From: JANXQG01 sp963780045
GTDB lineage: Bacteria > Planctomycetota > Planctomycetia > Pirellulales > Thermoguttaceae
Length of the DNA stretch: 64,000 bases
Assembly: GCA_963780045.1 (NCBI GenBank)
Contig: CAVZZZ010000001.1
Span: 2,108,001 to 2,172,000 of the forward strand
Reading direction: 5' to 3'
The position numbers and the translations under genes were made by a program. This document shows positions 29,216-37,209 of the stretch, piece by piece (the stretch's first letter is position 1; the number at the start of each line of letters is the position of its first letter). The notes under the pieces are model-generated. The model was not told where the DNA came from. It made no database searches and saw only the letters and a list, made by a program, of their open reading frames with translations.

Positions 29216-29254
29216 TTGTGCGAACGCACAAACCACCCGTTGATTTCGTATAAT
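29216..29254 (+). promoter_or_regulatory. Inverted repeat (candidate PhaR operator) and -10 box before the SDR gene
   Basis: TTGTGCG-AA-CGCACAA at 29216-29231 is a perfect 7-bp inverted repeat, and TATAAT lies at 29249-29254. The repeat contains TGC-N4-GCA, the type of site described for PhaR proteins. It sits where a -35 box would be, so a repressor bound here would block the reductase promoter. No good -35 box is visible. Confidence 0.45.
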
Positions 29255-29333
29255 CGAGCGTGTATCCTCAGTGAACCCCTTGTGACCCTGCGGCACATGC
29301 GGGCAATGCTCTTCACATCAGAGGTATTAGGCA

Positions 29334-30152
29334 ATGGACATTCCTGGGAAAGTGGCGATTGTTACGGGCGCGGGCAGTGGAATTGGCGAGGCGGTCTCTC
29401 TGGAGCTCGTCCGCCGCGGCGTGAAGGCCATCGGCCTAATCGACCAGACCGACTGCGCCGCGCAATTGGCCGGGTCTATCAATCAGTTCACCCATCACCG
29501 CGTGCAGGCGCTGGCCTGCTTGGGCGACGTTACCGACGAAGGTTTTCGCCGCAAGGTCTTCGACGACATCCAGGCCAAGTGGGGCGTCGCGCAGATCCTC
29601 GTCCCCGCGGCCGGCATCACCCGCGATTCACTGGCCGCCAAAATCGACAAGACGACGGGCAAGGTCGCGCTCTATCCCGTCGAAGAATTCCGCCGCGTGG
29701 TGGAAATCAATCTCATCGCGCCTGTCTACTGGGCGCTGGAAATGCTGGCCCGCATCGCCGAAGACCGCCTGGCGCACGGCCTGAAACGCTGGCGCTCCGA
29801 CGAGCACATTCAAGGGACGGTCGTATTCATCGGCTCGGTTTCCTCGCGCGGCAACAAAGGGCAAATCGCCTATGCCGCCACAAAGACCGGTCTGGAAGGC
29901 GCCGCGCGCACGCTCATGCTGGAAGCGATGTTCCACGGCGTCCGCTGCGGCGTGATCCATCCCGGCTTCACCGATACGCCGATGGTGCAGAAGATGGGCG
30001 AGGAGCTGATTCGCGAAAAGGTCTTGCCCTTTACGCAGCTCGGCCGGCTGATTCGCCCGGAGGAAATCGCCGACGCGATTTGCTTCATGATCGCCAACTC
30101 GGCCGTCAGCGGCGAGCTTTGGGCCGACGCCGGCTGGCAGCCGGCGCTGTAG
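29334..30152 (+). CDS. Short-chain dehydrogenase/reductase next to the pha cluster
   Basis: 272 residues, Rossmann fold: VAIVTGAGSGIGEAVSLELV (TGxxxGIG), then PAAGITRDS in place of NAG, and VVFIGSVSSRGNKGQIAYAATK with Ser, Tyr and Lys of the active site. The C-terminal ELWADAGWQPAL is the usual SDR ending. Divergent from phaR; it could supply (R)-3-hydroxyacyl-CoA (PhaB/FabG-like), though substrate cannot be read from the sequence. The insert between helix 5 and the Ser (LKRWRSDEHIQGT) is longer than in FabG. Confidence 0.8.
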   Translation: MDIPGKVAIVTGAGSGIGEAVSLELVRRGVKAIGLIDQTDCAAQLAGSINQFTHHRVQALACLGDVTDEGFRRKVFDDIQAKWGVAQILVPAAGITRDSLAAKIDKTTGKVALYPVEEFRRVVEINLIAPVYWALEMLARIAEDRLAHGLKRWRSDEHIQGTVVFIGSVSSRGNKGQIAYAATKTGLEGAARTLMLEAMFHGVRCGVIHPGFTDTPMVQKMGEELIREKVLPFTQLGRLIRPEEIADAICFMIANSAVSGELWADAGWQPAL

Positions 30153-30156
30153 CGTA

Positions 30157-30317
30157 ACCCCATCCAGCTTGCTGGATGGTCCGACCGGTTGGTAAGCTAG
30201 AAGCGGCATCTGTCATCGCTTCGTAACCCCATCCAGCTTGCTGGATGGTGAATCAGGTTGGTAAGCTAGAGACGATTTCTGCCTTCACTCCAAGACCCCA
30301 TCCGGCTTGCCGGATGG
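30157..30317 (+). repeat. Three REP palindromes upstream of the RAYT gene
   Basis: CCATCCAGCTTGCTGGATGG at 30160-30179 and 30229-30248, and CCATCCGGCTTGCCGGATGG at 30298-30317, spaced 69 bases apart. Flanks are conserved (AACCCC before, TGAATCAGGTTGGTAAGC after), so the repeating unit is about 69 bases. Confidence 0.9.
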
Positions 30318-30347
30318 TGAATGAGGTTGATTCGCCGCGAACCCGCC

Positions 30348-31154
30348 ATGAGTCTTCAACCGCTCTATCGACCGAATACCTCAAAAGCCGCCTACCAACT
30401 TCGCTACTCTTGGACCGGTTGGTTAAAGACGGAATGGATTAACCCGCCAACCGCAGAAATGCTTGCAGCCGTCGATCCCCTTTGGGAGCAGGACGGACTC
30501 CGGCGCTTGGAACATGCCTGGGCGAAGGACCGAATTCAGGTCACGTTCAGTTGCAAACCGGAGATATCGCCCGTGCTTCTGGCAACAAGAGCCAAGGGAC
30601 GGCTTCAATACTTTCTTCGCAACGATCGTCCTGACTTTCCCGGCTTCACCCGGAAGGTTTCTGTCAGATCGATCGGCCATAACGCGACCGAAGACGTGAT
30701 GGCGTATATTGCTTCCTAAGTAGGCAATGAGTCGTTTGCTGATTCGCGGTTTGCCGAACAACTCAAGCAGTTCACGGGGACATTTCCTGCGATCGATCTT
30801 TCCATTCCCAGCGAGTCAGCGCATGGGCGCTACTGGTACAACCTGCACGTGGTACTGGTCGTCGCGTGCCGCGGCCGGATCAACGACTTGGCGCAGCTTC
30901 GCAAGATATTCGACCAGGCGTTGAGAATTGGCGACAAGAAAGGACATCGCATCGCGTCGGTATCTTTGCTTCCCGACCACCTTCATTTGGCGCTCCGCGG
31001 CGACATCGAGCACTCGCCGTTGGAAATCGCGATGACTTTTCTGAATAATCTCGCGTATTCGATGGGTCAGGTCCGCGTTTGGCAAGATGGCTTCTACGCC
31101 GGCACGTTCAGCGAATACGATATGAACGCGATCAGGTGCAAGCGGGCAACCTGA
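30348..31154 (+). pseudogene. REP-associated tyrosine transposase (RAYT) with one in-frame stop
   Basis: A single frame from MSLQPLYRPNTSKAAYQLRY to 31154, broken only by TAA at 30717-30719 (AYIAS-stop-VGNESFADSRF). The C-terminal half holds the Y1/HUH fold: YNLHVVLVVACRGRI, SVSLLPDHLHLALRGD (HLH metal motif) and NNLAYSMGQVRVW with a candidate catalytic Tyr. The N-terminal 125 residues form a separate domain (WTGWLKTEWINPPTAEMLAA) I do not recognise. CAA (Gln) to TAA is the simplest origin of the stop. Either a recently decayed gene or two overlapping products (a downstream start is possible). Three REPs lie on each side, in opposite orientation. Confidence 0.8.
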
Positions 31155-31158
31155 TTCA

Positions 31159-31314
31159 CCATCCGGCAAGCCGGATGGGGTCTGGTTTGGGTTGCGGGTT
31201 CTGTTCTAGCCGCCCAACCTTGTTCACCATCCAGCAAGCTGGATTGGATTTGCTCTAGAGCATTGGTTCCGGTCTAGCCGATCAACCTGGTTCACCATCC
31301 GGCAAGCCGGATGG
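31159..31314 (-). repeat. Three REP palindromes downstream of the RAYT gene
   Basis: CCATCCGGCAAGCCGGATGG at 31159-31178 and 31295-31314, and a degenerate copy (CCAGCAAGCTGGATTGG) at 31227-31246. They are inverted relative to the upstream set. The last copy is translated as the C-terminus of the neighbouring membrane protein. Confidence 0.9.
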
Positions 31315-32243
31315 GGTTGAAGCGGAACCGTCGCTGGTCGCTTGCGTCGCCTCTATCTCGGTCTCCGCGGTTCGCTCGGGAAGCGGCGGCGGCAGCGTGC
31401 GGGGAACTCGCAGCAGGCGGTAGCCCAACGCGCGATAACAACGCATGACGGCGAACACAATCGCGCCTTGGGAGGCGTTTACCAGGTAAACCAGCCAGAA
31501 CGTCTCCCACGGGTTCGGCGGAGAACTGAGAGCCACGCAAAGCGCCGCGAACTCTGCTCCCGTTACGACGAGTGTGTAAATCAACCATGCGATGCCCAAG
31601 GGAACGAGTCTGGCGTTTGATACGAACCCGCCCCACAAGCACGGGAGCGTGGCCAAGAGATTTACGACGATCGCCGCGCCGGCGAGGACGAACATTCGCC
31701 ACTCCAGCGGAAGGTGCTCCAGACCGTCCTTGGGAAGCACGGCGCGAAGCGGCGACAGCGCGATCGCGAAAACCAGCGTGCCGATAAGCAGGTGCTTCAA
31801 TTGGAATTGGAGCCGCTCTGAGGTGGTCGGCATGACCAACTCACCCGGCGCGAGCATCCGGTAACGGGCCGCCCGCTTGGCGAGCCACAGCGGCGCCTGC
31901 AATACGGTGACGCCCAAAAGAAGGTTGATGCCCAGCTCGGTGATGCTCTGCACGTAGACGCCGCGCGATTCTGGCGCATCGACCACGCCAAGACATACCA
32001 CATCATCAGGCCCAGCAGGAGCGACCAGGGGAGGCGAACGACGATGTTGCCCGGCGCGAATACGGCCCACGCGGCGATCAACGTCACTTGAGCAATGCAG
32101 ACCCCGAGTGCGAGGGCAAAAAGCCACCCGTCGCCCCGGTTGGAACGCGAAATGTTCGGCGTTTGATAATCGACAAACGCAAACGCCAGCAGCAATACCG
32201 CCGTAACGACAAGCGGACGCACGTTGTTCCTTGCTGCAGGCAT
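31282..32243 (-). CDS. Hypothetical polytopic membrane protein (one frameshift)
   Basis: Start at 32243 (MPAARNNVRPLVVTAVLLLA). The N-terminal piece shows three or four membrane helices (GWLFALALGVCIAQVTLIAA, LPWSLLLGLMMWYVLAWSM). The frame changes near 31975, then continues YVQSITELGINLLLGVTVLQ and further helices (HLLIGTLVFAIALSPL, GIAWLIYTLVVTGAEFAAL, LVYLVNASQGAIVFAVM). About 320 residues, no enzyme motif. The last residues (TPSGLPDGEPG) are encoded by a REP palindrome, so the original C-terminus has been replaced or extended. Confidence 0.65.
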
Positions 32244-32258
32244 GGGGCACCTCGCTCT

Positions 32259-33572
32259 TCACACGGCCCACGGCGCCCGCGCGGCGCGGCTGCGAAGGCC
32301 GTTGGCCTCTTCGTCGCCGACGAACTCCTCCTTGACCGGATCGAAGCGCAGCTTGCGGCCCAGGATCCAGCTCAGCGCGGCCGCGTGGCAGGCGAGGTGC
32401 GAGCGGCGCATCACCGAGGAATTGGCCGCCGGCCGCTGCCGCGACTTGACGCAGTCGAAGAAGTTCCGCGCGTGGGCGTCGATGTCCAGCCCGGACCGCC
32501 GGCGGTTCTCCGCTTTCACCTCCTCCAAGAGCGAAGCCGGATGCGCGGCGATCTCGCCGCTGTCGCCCGTCTCGACCCAGCCGTGATCACCCACGAAGCG
32601 CACTGGGCACGTGCCCATCAATTCAATCCAGCCGGGGCGCTGGCGGTTGAAAGGATTGTCCAATTCGTCCAGCACCAGATGCACGCCGTTGGCATAGCGG
32701 GCTTGGATGGATTTGCCCGCGGGCTCGAACTCGATCGGACAGGTGTCGTCGGCCTTGTTGGCCCATTGGCAGAGGTCGACGGTATGCGCGCCCCAGTCCA
32801 ACAGCCGAGCGCCGGAATCGAAGTCCCAATAATTGCGCCAGTCGCCCTCAACGTATTTGCGATTGTAGGGACGCCACGGCGCCGGGCCGAGCCAGAGGTC
32901 CCAGTCGCAGACTTCGCGGGGCGGCGTGGGCTGCCCGGCGAGCCATAGCGTATCGATGGACGGCTTGTAGACCGAGGCGAAGAGCGTCTGCAGCTTGCCG
33001 AGCTTGCCGCTGCGGGCCAGCCGCACGGCCGCCTGGAAATTGGCCACGCTTCGCCGCTGCGTCCCGGCTTGGAAGACGCGGCCCGTCTGGCGTACCACGT
33101 CATCCAGCTTCTGACAGAGCTCGATAGTCATGCCGCACGGCTTCTCGCTGTAGACGTCCTTGCCGGCGCGGAGCGCGTGGATTGACGCAGGGGCGTGCCA
33201 GCGGTCGCCGGTGGCGATGAGCACGGCATCAATATCGCGCCTGGAGAGCAACTCGCGGAAGTCGCGATAGACCTTGCAGTCCTTCTTGCCGTAATGCGCA
33301 TCGACCAGTTGCTTGCCCGCGTCGCGGCGTCTGGCCTGCACGTCGCAGACGGCCACGCACTGGCAATCGGGCTGTTTGAGCATCCAGCCGAGGTCGAATT
33401 TCCCGCGCGGGCCGAGGCCGATGACGCCGAGCGTGATTCGCCCCGACGGGGCCGGCCGGGGGCTGGTGCCCAAAACCGTTGACGGCACGACCCAGGGTAT
33501 CGACGCGGCGGTCCCGGCCGCCAACGAATGCCGCAGCGCGTCGCGGCGGGAGATTCTGTTTCCGGAGTTCAT
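32259..33572 (-). CDS. Exported Gfo/Idh/MocA-family oxidoreductase
   Basis: 437 residues with a twin-arginine leader (RISRRDALRHSLAAGTAASI). Rossmann fold LGVIGLGPRGKFDLGWML; DIDAVLIATGDRWHAPASIH; EKP motif in VYSEKPCGMTIELCQK; the C-terminal domain has LLDWGAHTVDLCQWANKADD. Such proteins are abundant in planctomycetes and act on sugars or sugar-like compounds with NAD(P), sometimes in the periplasm with bound cofactor. Substrate unknown. The frame is intact. It resembles the protein at 41176-42458. Confidence 0.88.
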   Translation of the reverse strand: MNSGNRISRRDALRHSLAAGTAASIPWVVPSTVLGTSPRPAPSGRITLGVIGLGPRGKFDLGWMLKQPDCQCVAVCDVQARRRDAGKQLVDAHYGKKDCKVYRDFRELLSRRDIDAVLIATGDRWHAPASIHALRAGKDVYSEKPCGMTIELCQKLDDVVRQTGRVFQAGTQRRSVANFQAAVRLARSGKLGKLQTLFASVYKPSIDTLWLAGQPTPPREVCDWDLWLGPAPWRPYNRKYVEGDWRNYWDFDSGARLLDWGAHTVDLCQWANKADDTCPIEFEPAGKSIQARYANGVHLVLDELDNPFNRQRPGWIELMGTCPVRFVGDHGWVETGDSGEIAAHPASLLEEVKAENRRRSGLDIDAHARNFFDCVKSRQRPAANSSVMRRSHLACHAAALSWILGRKLRFDPVKEEFVGDEEANGLRSRAARAPWAV

Positions 33573-33623
33573 GGTATGGTTCCCAAGAGGACGACTGGAT
33601 CGACTGCGCTAACGCAATCTATT

Positions 33624-34415
33624 CTAAAGCGCGTCGCGGACCATCCCTAAAAGTTCAGCGTGCAGTTCCTGGTTCGCCGAGGCCAGGAAGCGGCCGGAAC
33701 CTATTTCCACTTCTCCTCCTTCGGTTGAGGTTACGATGCCGCCCGCCTCGCGAATTAAGAGAACGCCTGCGGCGATATCCCATATCTTGGTGGAAAATCC
33801 CCACAGCACGTCAAAGCGCCCAGCGGCAACGTCGCAAAGATTAAGTGAAGCCGAGCCGGTACGACGGACCCCCTGACAGCGGAAGGCCGCAGTATTGAAT
33901 ACCACAAAATCGGGCGAGTCGGGCTGCAATTGAGCCGGAAATCCCGCGCCGGCAATTGCGTCGGCAAGCCGAGTCACGTGGCTAGTGCGGATTGGCCGCC
34001 CGTTGAGAAACGCCCCGCAACCTTCCGCGGCCGTGTAGCAAGAGTCCGTCGACGGGTCGTAGACCGTGCCGACGATGATTTCCCCCCGGTGTTCCAGGGC
34101 AAGCGATACCGCATAATGGGGGATTCCATGCACGAAATTGGTTGTGCCGTCCAAGGGATCGACAATCCAGCGGTAGTCAGTCGCGCTGGGAGTGTTGCCG
34201 GGAATCTGATCCTCCTCTCCCAGCACCGAATGATGCGGATAAGCTGCCAAGACGGTCTTTTTTACTACTTCCTGGGCGGCGAAGTCGGCTTCGGTAACGA
34301 AATCCGCCGGGCCTTTGAGGTGGACGCTGGTTTTGCCGACCCACTCCAGGATCGTCAGCCCGGCGGCCTTGGCCGCGGACTGGCATGTGTCAAGAAATTC
34401 CTGCATTTGCGTCAT
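33624..34415 (-). CDS. Inositol-monophosphatase-family phosphatase
   Basis: 263 residues, frame intact. Metal-binding motifs: SVLGEED, WIVDPLDGTTNFVHGIPHYA and STKIWDIAAGVLLIREAGGI. The family includes inositol-1-monophosphatase (SuhB) and histidinol-phosphatase. Since hisDCB is in the window and planctomycete HolPase genes vary, the latter role is possible, but the motifs do not decide it. Confidence 0.87.
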   Translation of the reverse strand: MTQMQEFLDTCQSAAKAAGLTILEWVGKTSVHLKGPADFVTEADFAAQEVVKKTVLAAYPHHSVLGEEDQIPGNTPSATDYRWIVDPLDGTTNFVHGIPHYAVSLALEHRGEIIVGTVYDPSTDSCYTAAEGCGAFLNGRPIRTSHVTRLADAIAGAGFPAQLQPDSPDFVVFNTAAFRCQGVRRTGSASLNLCDVAAGRFDVLWGFSTKIWDIAAGVLLIREAGGIVTSTEGGEVEIGSGRFLASANQELHAELLGMVRDAL

Positions 34416-34504
34416 TATGGCCTCAGATTATAAGACCTGGCGGCCAAAAAAACAGCCGGCGGCGAGAAATCTTGCTCGGGTGGGGAAAAATTCGTGCCCA
34501 AGTC

Positions 34505-34532
34505 TTTACAAGGCCGAGAAAGTTGGTATCAT
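34505..34532 (+). promoter_or_regulatory. Sigma-70-type promoter in the 34.4-34.8 kb gap
   Basis: TTTACA at 34505-34510, a 16-base spacer and TATCAT at 34527-34532 (five of six matches each). An intrinsic terminator follows only about 36 bases later, so the transcript would be very short. Confidence 0.5.
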
Positions 34533-34539
34533 CGAGATA

Positions 34540-34605
34540 GATGGTTTTGGCCTCTTCTCTGTTCCGGCCCCGCCGTCTCGCTTCCCAGCGAGCGGCGGGG
34601 TTTTT
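34540..34605 (+). ncRNA. Candidate small RNA of about 65 nt
   Basis: Predicted from the promoter at 34505-34532 and the terminator at 34568-34605. The unpaired 5' part is pyrimidine-rich near its end (CCTCTTCTCTGTTCC) and could pair with purine-rich ribosome binding sites. No ORF is present. Supported by signals only. Confidence 0.4.
34568..34605 (+). terminator. Intrinsic terminator
   Basis: The stem CCCCGCCG-T-CTCGCT / AGCGAG-CGGCGGGG has one bulged T and a TCCC loop, then five T residues. No plus-strand gene precedes it. Confidence 0.75.
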
Positions 34606-34626
34606 ATTTGCCCGCGGTCAGTCATT

Positions 34627-34725
34627 GGGTGGCACGTCCTGAGCCGGGGCACCCGCTTGCGGGTCGCGAAGGGCGTGTTTGACGATTTCCCACGCCCTTC
34701 GCTTGAAGCTCAAAGCGTGCCACCC
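34627..34725. repeat. Palindromic element, GGGTGGCACG family, copy 2
   Basis: Same outer arms (GGGTGGCACGTCCTGAGC, GCGTGCCACCC) and inner arms (GCGAAGGGCGTG, CACGCCCTTCGC) as 15856-15937, but with about 17 extra bases on the left side (GGGGCACCCGCTTGCGGGTC) that form their own hairpin. Confidence 0.75.
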
Positions 34726-34762
34726 TACAATCACGGTCTTGACTCCCACACTTTGCATCTCA

Positions 34763-35455
34763 ATGCATCGAATGCCCTCGCAAACTTGGATTCTTGACGG
34801 CGGCTGTGCGCGGATGCAACTTCTCGGACTGACGGGGCTGATTGATTCTCAGCAGCCGCGCCTCGGTCTAGCGGCGATCGCTGTACAGCAAACGGATTGG
34901 CGCGAAACGCGGCTGCTAGGCGTGTCGGGCGAGGCGCTGAATTCGTCCGCCGCGTCGGTGGCTGAATGGCACATTCGCGGCAGCGATCTCTTCGCGACGT
35001 ACGAACTTGCCTCACCATATTCGGCCCGCATCGACCTCTGCTGGCACGCCGAGGCGGGCAATAATGGCGATCCTTGGTTTGCGAGAATTGACTTCGTCGT
35101 ATCGCTGCGGACAGACAAGCTTGACTGGAGGCACGACCTCTTTGCGGAAAGCGACATGCGCTGCGCACTCCCGCTACCTGGCAGGCAAGGATACTCATCT
35201 TTTGCGCTGGACCGGTGGTCGTACGCCGAGTTCGTTCACCCGGCTGATTTACGTGGCGACGACGCGCCTGAGAATCTCGCTTGTCCCGGACGATGCTGTC
35301 TGCGGCGGCATCTCTTTTTGCCCGAATCGTTGGAAAAGGGGGTCATCCTTCGAGCCCGTATTCGCGGCCTGCTCTTGCCACCTGCGGTTTCGCCGACAAC
35401 CGTTGAGGAGTGTTACGATGAATTTATCGCCGCCGACCCGCCGCTGAGCGGTTAA
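34763..35455 (+). CDS. Hypothetical protein
   Basis: 230 residues from MHRMPSQTWILDGGCARMQL; a second ATG three codons on is possible. No signal peptide or membrane helix. It reads like a beta-rich protein (MQLLGLTGLIDSQQPRLGLA, RIDLCWHAEAGNNGDPWFAR, LDWRHDLFAESDMRCALPL). It lies 62 bases before glucuronate isomerase on the same strand, and a role in uronate or polysaccharide use is only a guess from context. Confidence 0.6.
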   Translation: MHRMPSQTWILDGGCARMQLLGLTGLIDSQQPRLGLAAIAVQQTDWRETRLLGVSGEALNSSAASVAEWHIRGSDLFATYELASPYSARIDLCWHAEAGNNGDPWFARIDFVVSLRTDKLDWRHDLFAESDMRCALPLPGRQGYSSFALDRWSYAEFVHPADLRGDDAPENLACPGRCCLRRHLFLPESLEKGVILRARIRGLLLPPAVSPTTVEECYDEFIAADPPLSG

Positions 35456-35477
35456 GTAAACTCGAACAAGATGTTCA

Positions 35478-35498
35478 CCACCGACCTTGCGTCGGTGG
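35478..35498 (+). promoter_or_regulatory. Hairpin in the uxaC leader
   Basis: CCACCGAC-CTTGC-GTCGGTGG is a perfect 8-bp stem ending 19 bases before the uxaC start. No T-run follows, so it is not a terminator; it may affect translation or mRNA stability. Confidence 0.4.
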
Positions 35499-35517
35499 AA
35501 TAAATGACTGAGAAGCT

Positions 35518-36954
35518 ATGACCGACGTCTTCATCACCGAGAACTTCCTTCTGCAGAACGACCGCGCGGTAGAATTGTACCACCGCTTCGCCCGCGACTT
35601 GCCGATTATCGACTACCACTGCCATCTCCCGCCGCGGCAGATCGCCGAGGACCACCGCTTTGCCAATCTTACGCAAATCTGGCTCTACGGCGACCACTAC
35701 AAATGGCGGGCGATGCGCACCGCGGGTGTGCCGGAACGCTACTGCACGGGCGATGCCGGTGACTGGGAGAAGTTCGAGAAATGGGCCGAGGTCGTGCCGC
35801 GAACGCTTCGAAACCCGCTCTATCATTGGACTCATTTGGAGCTCAAACGGCCGCTGGGCATAAGCGACCGATTGCTCTCTCCGCAAACTGCCAGGTCGAT
35901 CTGGGACGATTGCAACGCCGCCTTGGCGCGCGACGACATGTCCTGCCGGGGCATCCTGCGGAAGATGCGGGTCGAGGTCGTCTGCACGACGGACGATCCG
36001 ACCGATTCCTTGGAATACCATGCGGCCATCGCTGCCGACGGGTTCCAGACGCGCGTGTTCCCCGCATTCCGGCCCGACCGCGCGTTGGCCATCGACGACG
36101 CCGAGACCTTCAATCGCTACGTTGACCGGCTGTCCGAGGTCGCCGGGAGCGACATCGGCGACGACCTGTCATGTTGCCTGGAAGCCCTGCGCAAGCGGCA
36201 CGACTTCTTCCACGCCGCCGGCTGCCGGCTTTCCGATCACGGGCTGGCGACGTTCGACGACATCGAGGGCACTCTGGCGGAGGCGACAAGCATTTTCTCG
36301 CGGGTCCGCCGCGGCCAGCGAGCGTCGGCAGCCGAGGCGGCCGTGTTCCGCTCGGCCATGCTCCATGAGATGGCCCTTTGGGACCATGAGCGCGGCTGGA
36401 CGCAACAGTTCCACATCGGCGCATTGCGCAACAACAATTCACGGATGTTCGCTCTGGTCGGCCCCGACAGCGGCTTCGATTCCATCGGTGACTTCTCTTA
36501 CGCCCGCGGCCTCGCCCGTTATCTCGACCGCCTCGACCGCACCGACCAGTTGGCCAAGACGGTTCTCTACAATATCAATCCGGGTCAGAACGAGATGCTG
36601 GCGACGATGATCGGCAATTTCCAGGACGGCAGCGTGCCCGGCAAATTGCAGTTCGGCAGCGGCTGGTGGTTCTTGGATCAGAAGGACGGCATGGAAAAGC
36701 AGCTCAACAGCCTCTCGAACCTCGGCCTCTTGAGCACGTTCGTCGGCATGTTGACCGACAGCCGCTCCTTCCTCTCCTACACGCGGCACGAATACTTCCG
36801 CCGCATCCTCTGCAACCTGCTCGGCACGGAAATGCGCGAGGGCCTGCTGCCAGACGACATCGAGTTGGTCGGCGGCTTGGTCCGCGACGTCTGCCACGAC
36901 AACGCGGCGCGGTATTTTGGGTTTACTCACCGCAACCCGTCCGAAAAATCGTAG
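35518..36954 (+). CDS. uxaC: Glucuronate (uronate) isomerase
   Basis: 478 residues, frame intact. Interconverts D-glucuronate and D-fructuronate, or galacturonate and tagaturonate. Amidohydrolase-type fold with metal motif PIIDYHCHLPPRQIAED at residues 28-44, WKWRAMR-like HYKWRAMRTAGVPERY, VVCTTDDPTDSLEYHAAIA, RTQQFHIGAL-like TQQFHIGALRNNNSRMF and the end ILCNLLGTEMREGLLPDD. It fits the other sugar genes of the window (araA, GH106-like). Confidence 0.93.
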   Translation: MTDVFITENFLLQNDRAVELYHRFARDLPIIDYHCHLPPRQIAEDHRFANLTQIWLYGDHYKWRAMRTAGVPERYCTGDAGDWEKFEKWAEVVPRTLRNPLYHWTHLELKRPLGISDRLLSPQTARSIWDDCNAALARDDMSCRGILRKMRVEVVCTTDDPTDSLEYHAAIAADGFQTRVFPAFRPDRALAIDDAETFNRYVDRLSEVAGSDIGDDLSCCLEALRKRHDFFHAAGCRLSDHGLATFDDIEGTLAEATSIFSRVRRGQRASAAEAAVFRSAMLHEMALWDHERGWTQQFHIGALRNNNSRMFALVGPDSGFDSIGDFSYARGLARYLDRLDRTDQLAKTVLYNINPGQNEMLATMIGNFQDGSVPGKLQFGSGWWFLDQKDGMEKQLNSLSNLGLLSTFVGMLTDSRSFLSYTRHEYFRRILCNLLGTEMREGLLPDDIELVGGLVRDVCHDNAARYFGFTHRNPSEKS

Positions 36955-37044
36955 ATGCCGCGGCCCGCCGCTCGATATAATTCGTTTGTACTTTATGCCG
37001 CGAAGGAAAACGCCCTGATATAATGCAGTTGCGCCTTCCGGCCA

Positions 37045-37209
37045 ATGACCGCCTATGTTGACCCGCTGGCGGTAGGCGATCCTCGTCCCAGCAGTCCGTT
37101 GTTCCTCGACGCTGGGCTCTACGTCCCCGCGCCCCTCGAAGCAACTTACTAGACGACATGGGAGAGGTGCCCGGCGATTGTGAAAGAGTTCGTTGAGGGG
37201 AATCCCTAA
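37045..37209 (+). pseudogene. C-terminal fragment of a hypothetical gene with an in-frame TAG
   Basis: One frame reads MTAYVDPLAVGDPRPSSPLF, then YVPAPLEATY-TAG-TTWERCPAIVKEFVEGNP and TAA. A single CAG to TAG change explains the stop at 37150-37152. The PLFLDAG.YVPAPLEATY pattern is, by recall, seen at the C-terminus of DUF4058-type or related planctomycete proteins. No upstream portion is present, so it is a remnant. Its end overlaps the convergent secreted-protein gene by three bases. Confidence 0.45.

Larger units (their letters stand above)
30157..31317 (+). mobile_element. RAYT with flanking REP repeats (REP-RAYT unit)
   Basis: Three REP palindromes, a RAYT gene and three inverted REP palindromes make a symmetric unit of about 1.16 kb. 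This matches the arrangement known for REP/RAYT systems, in which the domesticated transposase acts on REP hairpins. Confidence 0.75.
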
